Source of the DNA: JAEZFI01 sp044508215
Lineage (GTDB): Bacteria > Actinomycetota > Acidimicrobiia > Acidimicrobiales > Microtrichaceae
DNA length: 30,372 nucleotides
NCBI GenBank assembly: GCA_044508215.1
Contig: JBIQID010000021.1
Span: forward strand, 1-30,372
Direction: 5' to 3'
Positions within the stretch are counted from its first letter, which is position 1; every line of letters starts with the position of its first letter. Under the pieces are notes generated by a model. That model worked only from the letters and a program-made list of their open reading frames with translations, had not been told where the DNA came from and searched no databases. A program made the position numbers and the translations under genes. This document shows positions 22,801-28,765 of the stretch, one piece after another.

Positions 22801-23498
22801 GACGACACGTCGAACACCGAGTAGGTGGACGGCAGGTTCGGCGCCGGCGTGACGGTCCCGTCCTTCAGGAAGCCCATGGTTTCGCCTGCGTTGGGCAGGA
22901 CGCCCACCATCGTGCCGTCGGGCGCCATCGCAAAGACCGTCGCGAGACCCGTGACCACCGACGGGGTCGCCGTGGGACCGAACCAGGCGACCGCGTTGCT
23001 CGGGGGAGGCTCCCGCCACATCCGGGTGCCCACCACGAGGTTTCCGGGTCCCGGGCCGTGGACGGAGTAGATGTACTCGGGGTTGCCGTTCGAGTTCAGG
23101 GGGCGCTGGAGGGTGTCCGTGGTGCCGTCGCTGTACCAGAGGGTCGGCTCGCCGGAGTCGAAGCCGAGGATCGTGCCGGCGTCGTCGAACCCCCTCGGAT
23201 CGATGGAGCTCGGATGCCGCTCCTCCACCTCGATTCCGTCCCACACGGCGAGGCGGTTCATCTGGCGGCCTGCTACGTGGCCGAGGTTGTTGATGAGCTC
23301 CGCGGTGAAGCCCTCTGGCAACCGCTCGATGACGACGGCTGCGGACACCGGTGCGGACACGATGCTGAGGAGCGACGCGAGCATCGCGACGGCCAGCCCT
23401 GCGACGGTGAGCACCCTTCGACCCGTCCGCGATGGTGACGAGGTCCCACGACGTGCCCCTCGACCGGTCGAAGGATGCCCCAACAGCTCGTCGTCCAC
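19887..23498 (-). CDS. Large secreted protein with C-terminal class II nucleotidyl cyclase toxin-like domain
   Basis: 1203 aa. GTG 23498 follows GGGGAG at 7-base spacing; earlier in-frame codons lack this. A Sec signal peptide spans about 24-53 (hydrophobic 29-48, likely cut after PVSA). Residues about 55-350 are HAF-like repeats (e.g. ARAVNDKGFVAGQW). Residues about 356-705 are Ig/CARDB-like beta domains (ITLTVRTSGDQ, LRGTVTNIGSVDVTGIDF). Residues about 710-930 are mainly helical. Residues about 932-1195 resemble edema factor, CyaA and ExoY: HGVAFFVRP, then Lys972-x6-Lys979-Ser980, then SDIDLL with Asp1092 and Asp1094, then His1126-Gly-x7-Phe1135-Pro1136. In edema factor the matching blocks are K346/K353, D491/D493 and H577. 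The ribose-contacting Asn (583) is not conserved, and the gap between the Asp pair and His is short. Hand-counted G+C for 20041-20340 is 60 percent, below neighbours. Likely a secreted effector; activity unproven. Confidence 0.8.
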   Translation of the reverse strand: MDDELLGHPSTGRGARRGTSSPSRTGRRVLTVAGLAVAMLASLLSIVSAPVSAAVVIERLPEGFTAELINNLGHVAGRQMNRLAVWDGIEVEERHPSSIDPRGFDDAGTILGFDSGEPTLWYSDGTTDTLQRPLNSNGNPEYIYSVHGPGPGNLVVGTRMWREPPPSNAVAWFGPTATPSVVTGLATVFAMAPDGTMVGVLPNAGETMGFLKDGTVTPAPNLPSTYSVFDVSSSGHVVGYGPGGYYLYHDGTVTPLVTSTSTFYARAVNDKGFVAGQWSNPAQPTDPPLAAVRTPDGELISIPDLVGSSGGHWLELYDAIDINDECQVIGRGLYEDDAGNLIFGHFRTQLPDCAVDEFDVQLTVPSDAVAIGEPVTITLTVRTSGDQPIDGFALLDGVGLRFDPEQIELLSGPTPDAPGGMGANSTLTFSYQVAAKASGRLEIRAGASGTRNGEPVDAEVGGNLMVPAQLKVDMSTSVDSATKVGDVIDVVATVTNEEAAAISGIRTETLAVDPSAMASHVSGPTSADGSDPRVSPVTLEAGASTTFTWSYLAEEKGTVTFESSFTARDPYSNDLFGVSGSVSVAIEEPGLEISELRLQPGSPVPGDFGNLRGTVTNIGSVDVTGIDFSIESNPEIVVIDRLLNELDPSVSPRIASLATGESQEFMIPFGMVSDAGGLATWTVDLTMTGAAEVDGESTEVSTVGHVGGGLDLSVYWSSILSEVRRLLLQDALDFFEGINDWGDRSTLGGVAVGTGEGILTALQKMGDGALTAGELVVTKDGREQLSETAKGIVAASREYLHTTSMKKMFVDFADVRDDIAVGGVEVFANWLRDIDEAYTQGDVRAVSNLIAEPATAIATGVGVEQAGAQLFGRLLTQPMVRRAMSGFKKAPEGVDEATGPVDFDKVVDGDYADLKDMPTGVPVTGQTVARAGLTADEHAWMIETAKEHGVAFFVRPRPEQAARFAKLGYNAKPMAIKLKSVNEIDAQWLGFDDYAESQGLVVLREPTDPFPAMVEAVERGDLEWGGKEIDDIIERYNLRKAEWESKDALLEKLNAGDGFKIQRYGKTITTKVAVNDDGLLIFTHNNKPVYSDIDLLSIARPDGSPIPPELHKLISEQAGFGIDGQHGDSVMTSDFPNWTVAKKFAVQYAEEHMRGGDPLVIVQPDVTTLGYVDTIDVPAGDLPGSGYDLFGTITTTYEGAGRQ

Positions 23499-23639
23499 CT
23501 GTGCACTCCCCTGCTTCCGCCAACGCCCCGCCACGCCCGGAGCTCCCGGGTGGCGCTCCCAACAGGGATACCGAACGCCCTCCAACGACCCGCTAACAGC
23601 CCGGATCCGCCGGCGAGACGGTTCGCTACCGTGTCCCCG
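23499..23639. promoter_or_regulatory. Divergent promoter region between the toxin-like gene and the O-antigen-ligase gene
   Basis: This 141-base gap serves both divergent genes. On the plus side TACCGT at 23627-23632 ends 7 bases before GTG 23640, predicting a leaderless transcript. On the minus side the toxin-like gene has a normal ribosome binding site (GGGGAG), so its transcript must have a leader; no convincing -10 was found for it. Confidence 0.45.
23627..23632 (+). promoter_or_regulatory. -10-like hexamer TACCGT directly before the O-antigen-ligase gene
   Basis: TACCGT ends 7 bases before GTG 23640, the spacing expected when transcription begins at the start codon. Alternative GTG codons lie at 23631 and 23646. 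No -35 or purine-rich ribosome binding site is visible. Confidence 0.5.
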
Positions 23640-25529
23640 GTGACGGTGGGGACCGGTGCCGGCGGCGCCTCGAGGTGGACGTGGGTCGCCCCGGTGGTCC
23701 TCGTGACCGCCGTGCCGCTCGCGGTGGACCCCGCCGCACAGCTGCGGTTCCTGGCTCCGAAGTGGCTGCTCGTGTGCGCTGCGATCCCTGCCGGGATGGC
23801 GGTCGTGGCCGCAGCCGGCCGGCTTCGCTTCCCGTTGGCCCGATGGTGGGTGGCGGCGCTCGCCGTCGCGGGTGTCGCCAGCCTGGTCGGCGTTGCGCCC
23901 TTTGTGAGCCTGGCCGGGTCCCCACAGCGCAACGCCGGCTTCCTCGGGCTGTTGGTGGGTGTGGGCGCGTACGTGCTCGGCGCCAGCACCGGTGACGATC
24001 CCACGACGACCCGGCGGGTGCTGCGTGCCGCGTTCGTGACCGGCGGTGTCGTCGGCGTCGGCGCGGTGCTGGAGCGTGCCGGTGTCGACGTGACGGGCCT
24101 GGGCGACACCGACGAGGTGACGAGGGCGAGGTCGACCTGGGGTTCGGCCACGTTCCTCGGCGGCCACCTGGTGCTCGTGGGACCGCTCGCGGTCGCGCAC
24201 CTCCGGTCTCGTGATCCTCGGTGGCGCCTCGCCGCAGGCCTCTCCCTCGCCGCGATGGCCCTAGCGCTGGTGCTCACAGGAACCCGAGGGGCGTGGCTCG
24301 GCGCGCTCGCAGCTGGTGCCTTCATCGTTCCCTGGCGGGAGGTCCGGGAACGGTCAGGGAGCGACCGCCGCGTGGTGATCGGTGTCGTCGGGGCGGTGGT
24401 CCTGATCGGTGTCGCGGTGCTGGCGCTGGCGCGACCGTCCCTCACCCGGTCCACTGCGGAAGGCCGCATCGACCAGTGGCGTCTGGCCACGGAGGCGGTC
24501 GCCGAGCGCCCGCTCTTCGGTAGCGGGCTGGACACGCAGCGCATCGTGCTGCCTGCGTTCGTCGACGACGCGTTCGAGCGGGCTCACGGCAGCGACGCGC
24601 TGCACGACCGGGCCCACAACCTGTTCCTCGACACGCTCCTGGTCTCGGGCGTCGCGGGGCTCCTCGTGCTCGTGGGCCTGCTCACGGCGTTGGGTCGGCG
24701 CTTGTGGGCGGCCGCCCGCTCAGGTGCGGTGGCGCGGTCGCTCGTCGCAGGGCTGCTCGGCTACTTCGTGCACCTCCAGTTCGCCTTCGCCGAGGCCACC
24801 CTCGACCCGATCGCCCTGTTGCTCTGTGGGACCGTCCTCGCGATGGCGGCACGGGAGCACGAGGCCGATCGATCCCGAACCGTCGGTGGCCGGGTGCCGG
24901 CGGCAGCGCTGTCCACCGTCGCCCTCGCCGCAGCGATGTGGGCCGGCGCGGAGCTGTTCGCCGACCACCGGTTGAAGAGCGCGCTGGACCACCGAGCCGA
25001 GGGGGATCGTGCGGCGGCGCTCACCGCGCTGGACGGGGCGACAGCGCTCGCGCCCGCGCGGTTCGACCTCCACCAGATCAGAGCGCGGATCGCCGACGAG
25101 GCCGCTCGTGCCGGCGAGCCGGCGGACCTCGAAGCCGCGATCGACGATCTGGACGCTGCACTCGACGTGGCCCCGGACGATCCGGAGCTGCTCATCGACC
25201 GGGCCTCGGTGCTCACGGCGGCGGGGAAGCTCGACGAGGCGCGGCGCGAGTACGACCGAATCCTCGCCGACCGGTATCCCAGCTCGTTCCGCGCTCACCT
25301 CGGCCTCGGCGTGGTGGCAGCCAGCGACGGCGAGGACGAGGTCGCGGTCCGAAGTTGGCGCCGCGCCGCCGACCTCGCTCCGCGCGACGAGCGACCGTGG
25401 CTCAACCTCGGGCAGCTCTACGAACGAGATGGCATGGCCACAGCAGCCCGCGGCGCCTACGAGCAGGCGCTCGAGGCCGACCCCTCCTCGCAGGCCGCAA
25501 CCGACGCACTCGCTCGTCTGGAACGCTGA
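23640..25529 (+). CDS. O-antigen ligase-like polytopic membrane protein with C-terminal TPR domain
   Basis: 629 aa from GTG 23640. Roughly eleven or twelve hydrophobic segments fill residues 12-445. The Wzy/WaaL-type signature lies in the late periplasmic loop: RIDQWRLATEAVAERPLFGSGLDTQR followed by HDRAHNLFLDTLLVSG (split here for clarity, His-Asn being typical). Earlier, LTGTRGAWLG matches the second conserved arginine-containing motif. After the last membrane helix, residues about 445-629 are TPR-like repeats (AALTALDGATALAPARFDL, LDEARREYDRIL, WLNLGQLYERDGM). Family members join glycan chains to lipid or protein acceptors, or polymerise repeat units, on the outer face of the membrane. The TPR tail suggests a protein acceptor or complex. 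No glycosyltransferases lie nearby, so it may glycosylate a neighbour such as the secreted protein transcribed divergently, which is speculative. Confidence 0.88.
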   Translation: MTVGTGAGGASRWTWVAPVVLVTAVPLAVDPAAQLRFLAPKWLLVCAAIPAGMAVVAAAGRLRFPLARWWVAALAVAGVASLVGVAPFVSLAGSPQRNAGFLGLLVGVGAYVLGASTGDDPTTTRRVLRAAFVTGGVVGVGAVLERAGVDVTGLGDTDEVTRARSTWGSATFLGGHLVLVGPLAVAHLRSRDPRWRLAAGLSLAAMALALVLTGTRGAWLGALAAGAFIVPWREVRERSGSDRRVVIGVVGAVVLIGVAVLALARPSLTRSTAEGRIDQWRLATEAVAERPLFGSGLDTQRIVLPAFVDDAFERAHGSDALHDRAHNLFLDTLLVSGVAGLLVLVGLLTALGRRLWAAARSGAVARSLVAGLLGYFVHLQFAFAEATLDPIALLLCGTVLAMAAREHEADRSRTVGGRVPAAALSTVALAAAMWAGAELFADHRLKSALDHRAEGDRAAALTALDGATALAPARFDLHQIRARIADEAARAGEPADLEAAIDDLDAALDVAPDDPELLIDRASVLTAAGKLDEARREYDRILADRYPSSFRAHLGLGVVAASDGEDEVAVRSWRRAADLAPRDERPWLNLGQLYERDGMATAARGAYEQALEADPSSQAATDALARLER

Positions 25530-25557
25530 TCGGCGGACGCCACCGTCGATCGTCGGG

Positions 25558-28500
25558 TCACCCTGTCGTCTCCAGTTCCGCCGCGAACACGGGCGCCTCC
25601 AGGCGCGCCACCACCTGACGGGCGATCGAGCGATGGCGCCCGGCCGCCGCGTCCTCGCCCACCGCCGCTGCCAGGAGGGCGAGGACCGAGTCGACGGGAC
25701 CGTACGAGCAGTTGCCCTGCCAACAGGCGAGGCCCTCCCAGGGCAACAGTCGCTCGCGGTAGCGCTCGATCGTGGTGCGGTCCCCCACCGCCGCAGCTGC
25801 TCGCCCTCCCACCAGGTGCGCCGCCAACCAGGTGAAGTCGTGCGGCACGTCGTCGAGGGCGGCCACTGCGTGGTCAGCAGCGTTCGCCGGGTCCTCGTCG
25901 ACAAGGCTCAGCGCGTAAGCCGCGTGCCACGCAGGGACACCCGGCTGCTCGGCCACCAGCTCGCTGAGCGGCTCCCTCAGCTCGGCGACACGCCCCTGAG
26001 CCACCCGGATGGCGAGGAGCTGTGCGCTGTAGGTCGCCAACGCGCGGGACGGCGACACCGGCGCCATCAGTTCCAGCGCCTCGGCCGAGCGGGACTCTGC
26101 GAGCTCGAGGTCACCGTCGAGGTGGGCGACCGCCGCCTGCAGGAAGAGCAGCGCCCACCGGCGGCCCACGTCGCCGACCCGGCGGACGAGGGTGCCCATC
26201 TCCTCGACCGCCGCGCGCAGGCGGACGCCGTCGGCGCGTTGCATCGCGACCGAGGTGGCGAGCTGCAGGCCTTCGAACAGCGCGACGGGATCGTCGGCCT
26301 CCCGGGCGAGGGTCAGCAGCTCCTCCGTGAGCCGCTCGCGCCGTTCGAGGTCGGCGGGATGGCCCAGCGCGAGGTAGGTGAACGGCAGCACCTGCCGACG
26401 GGTCGCCGCCTGGACGGGCGTGCGCTCCGCCTGGTCGAAGAGAGAGCGGCAGAGATCCGGGTCGCCCGTCATGGAGTACATGAGGCTGGCAGCGGCGCTC
26501 ACCCGGGCGAGCTGCTCCGGAGCGGTCACCTCGCGGAGAGCGATCTCCACGATCCGCACTGCCTCCTCGTGCCGGGCGCCCGACTCGGTGGTGGCTCCCA
26601 GCTGCAGCACCGCGAACGCGGCGTCGGCCACGAGCTCGGCTTCGCCCAGCGCCACCGCGGCCTCGGCGGCATCGAACAGCGCCTGCTCGTGGGTCGGGTC
26701 GCCAGCGAGCCGAAGTGCGTCGCCGTAGCACACCAGGGCGGCCACCTCGGCGGGCGATCCGGCCTGCCCCGTGTCGGCGGCCACCCTCGTCGCCTCCCGG
26801 TACCACTCGGCCGCATCGGCGTGCGCGCCGTGGGCGGTCGCCTCCCGGCCGGCGGCCATCGCCCGGTCGATGGCCGTGGGCGGCGCGAGCTCGGCTGCGG
26901 CGACCGCATGGGTCGCGATGACAGCTGCGGGAGCACCGGCCGCCTCGAGCAGCTCGGCGGTGCGGTGGTGCACCTCGGTCCTCGTCCCCGGAGGCAGGTC
27001 GTCGTAGATGGCGCGCTGCACGGCCCCGTGGCGGAAGCGGACGTGGCAGACCCGATCGTGCTCCACCGCTTCGACCAGCCCCGATGCGAGCAGGCGGTCG
27101 ACGCCATCGCCGGGAGCCAGAGCATCGAGCACGTCCCTCGGGACCTCGGGACCGCACACCGCAGCGATCTCGAGCGCTGAGCGAGCGATCTCGTCCAGCC
27201 GCGCGGCCCGGCGGCGCACCAGGGCCCTCAGCGCGGGGACGGGTCCGAGTCGGGTGCTGGCATCGGGTGTTCGGCCTGCATCGGGATCGAGCTGATCCGA
27301 CTCCTCGAGGAGGTATTCGATCAGGAGCGGGTTGCCGCCCGACATCTGCATCAGCCAGGTGACCAGGTCGTCGCCGCCGTCGCCGTCATCTTCCATCCGC
27401 CCTGCCACGAGCTCGATCACGTGCTCCCGGTCGAGGGGCGGGACCTCCATCGGCTGCACGTCGAGGCCCGTCAGGTCGACGTCGGGATGACCTGCCGTCG
27501 CCACCAGCGCCACTCCGGGGAGCGCAGCAGCCGCTCGCAGCGCCTCGAGCGACGTGGGACCCGCCCGGTCGATGTCGTCCACCAGGAGGGCCACTCCCCC
27601 GGCAGAGGCTGCGATCCCTCCGACCGCCTCGACGAACCCGACGATCGGCTCGGAGGTCACGCCTCGGCGGTGCCCGAGCGCCTCGAGCAGCTCGGCGAGC
27701 GATGCTGCGGCACGGCCCGGATCGGTGCACTGGGTCCAACCGACGCGCAGCGCGTCCCGACGGAGACGTCGCCGGACGTGGGCGAGCACCGTGGACTTCC
27801 CCGCTCCCGGCTCCCCCACCAGAAGCGCCACGCCGCCGCTGCGGGCGACCTCGAGCGTGGCAGCGGTCAGCGCGTCGCGCCCGACGGGCTCGGAGGCGGG
27901 ATGCCGCCGGGCGTCCTCGTCGACACCGAGCACCGCGCCCTCCGCGGCTCGCAGGACCGGTCCCGGATCCAGACCCAGGTCGTCGGCGAGGATCCGGCGG
28001 GCACGTTCGTAGGCGCCCAGGGCGTCCCCCCGCCGGCCGGCGCGGTCCAGGGCTTCCATGAGGAGCGACCAACGCCGTTCGTCGTAAGGGGTGGCCGCCA
28101 CCAGCCGTTCGGCCTCCGGCAACGCCCACGCGAACCGACCCAAGCGCACCCCCGCTGCCAAGCGGACGTTCTCGGCAGCGATCCGGATCTCCGACACCCG
28201 ATGGCGGTGGTCGTTCACGAACTGTCCGTCGACCTCGGCGAGGACCTCGGTCAGCGCCTCACCCCTCCATCGACGGAGCGCACCGTCGGCGAGCGCGAAG
28301 GCCTCATCGGCGCGCTCCTCGGCGAGGTGCTGCTCGGCGGTCGCGACCTCCTCCGCGACCAGTGCGAAATCGGTGGCCACCGCGAGCCGGTAGCCGTCCT
28401 CCTCCGTCTCGATCACCTCCGGCCCGAGTCGGGTGCGGAGCCGGCTGATCTGGTTGTGGAGGGCTGGTCGCGCCGTCGTCGGCGGGTTCCCCGACCAGAC

Positions 28501-28674
28501 GAACTCGATGAGGCGGTCGATGCTGACGACGTGCGGCGCGTCGATGGCGAGCCGCCCCACGATCCGCCGTTGCGTCACGGACAGATCCGAGGCGACCACC
28601 CCGCCGTTCGGCCCGACCACCCTGAGCGGCCCGAGGACCTCCACGATGAGACCGGCGTGTCTCGGTTCGGTCAT
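25558..28674 (-). CDS. Second AfsR/SARP-like regulator: wHTH-BTAD-AAA ATPase-TPR
   Basis: 1038 aa from ATG 28674. The N-terminal winged helix (about 8-98: LIVEVLGPLRVVG, IDRLIEFVWSGNPP, LHNQISRLRTRLG) is followed by BTAD (about 105-250), then a STAND/AAA-type ATPase starting VGRDAL with Walker A GEPGAGKST at 287-295 and Walker B GGVALLVDDIDRAG, then a long helical TPR-like tail to the end. Overall design equals the regulator at 3022-6180, but the sequences differ clearly, so they are not a recent duplication. Family members activate transcription in response to signals sensed by the ATPase/TPR part. It converges on the O-antigen-ligase gene (28 bases between stops) and lies downstream of methylmalonyl-CoA mutase on the same strand. 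Its likely targets are genes of this accessory block, which is inference. Confidence 0.9.
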   Translation of the reverse strand: MTEPRHAGLIVEVLGPLRVVGPNGGVVASDLSVTQRRIVGRLAIDAPHVVSIDRLIEFVWSGNPPTTARPALHNQISRLRTRLGPEVIETEEDGYRLAVATDFALVAEEVATAEQHLAEERADEAFALADGALRRWRGEALTEVLAEVDGQFVNDHRHRVSEIRIAAENVRLAAGVRLGRFAWALPEAERLVAATPYDERRWSLLMEALDRAGRRGDALGAYERARRILADDLGLDPGPVLRAAEGAVLGVDEDARRHPASEPVGRDALTAATLEVARSGGVALLVGEPGAGKSTVLAHVRRRLRRDALRVGWTQCTDPGRAAASLAELLEALGHRRGVTSEPIVGFVEAVGGIAASAGGVALLVDDIDRAGPTSLEALRAAAALPGVALVATAGHPDVDLTGLDVQPMEVPPLDREHVIELVAGRMEDDGDGGDDLVTWLMQMSGGNPLLIEYLLEESDQLDPDAGRTPDASTRLGPVPALRALVRRRAARLDEIARSALEIAAVCGPEVPRDVLDALAPGDGVDRLLASGLVEAVEHDRVCHVRFRHGAVQRAIYDDLPPGTRTEVHHRTAELLEAAGAPAAVIATHAVAAAELAPPTAIDRAMAAGREATAHGAHADAAEWYREATRVAADTGQAGSPAEVAALVCYGDALRLAGDPTHEQALFDAAEAAVALGEAELVADAAFAVLQLGATTESGARHEEAVRIVEIALREVTAPEQLARVSAAASLMYSMTGDPDLCRSLFDQAERTPVQAATRRQVLPFTYLALGHPADLERRERLTEELLTLAREADDPVALFEGLQLATSVAMQRADGVRLRAAVEEMGTLVRRVGDVGRRWALLFLQAAVAHLDGDLELAESRSAEALELMAPVSPSRALATYSAQLLAIRVAQGRVAELREPLSELVAEQPGVPAWHAAYALSLVDEDPANAADHAVAALDDVPHDFTWLAAHLVGGRAAAAVGDRTTIERYRERLLPWEGLACWQGNCSYGPVDSVLALLAAAVGEDAAAGRHRSIARQVVARLEAPVFAAELETTG

Positions 28675-28683
28675 CCCCGTCGG

Positions 28684-28689
28684 AGGGTA
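28684..28689 (-). promoter_or_regulatory. -10-like hexamer TACCCT before the second BTAD regulator
   Basis: On the minus strand TACCCT ends 9 bases before ATG 28674, so the leader would be zero to about three bases. A GACGGGG run also lies just before the ATG and could be a weak ribosome binding site if transcription starts further upstream. Confidence 0.4.
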
Positions 28690-28765
28690 CCGAAGCTGAC
28701 CGGCTGAAGCGGGGAGGCATGCCGGTGGAGGCCCCACCCGAGAGCTGCGTCAGCGTGCGCGAGCG

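Noticed and set aside
23499..24200. N-terminal extension of the secreted protein
   Set aside because: It overlaps the ligase gene antisense, lacks domain similarity, and would bury the clear signal peptide; GTG 23498 has a good ribosome binding site.
28722..28738. Small hairpin GGTGG-loop-CCACC after methylmalonyl-CoA mutase
   Set aside because: Only a 5-bp stem; common by chance in this composition, so not called a terminator.
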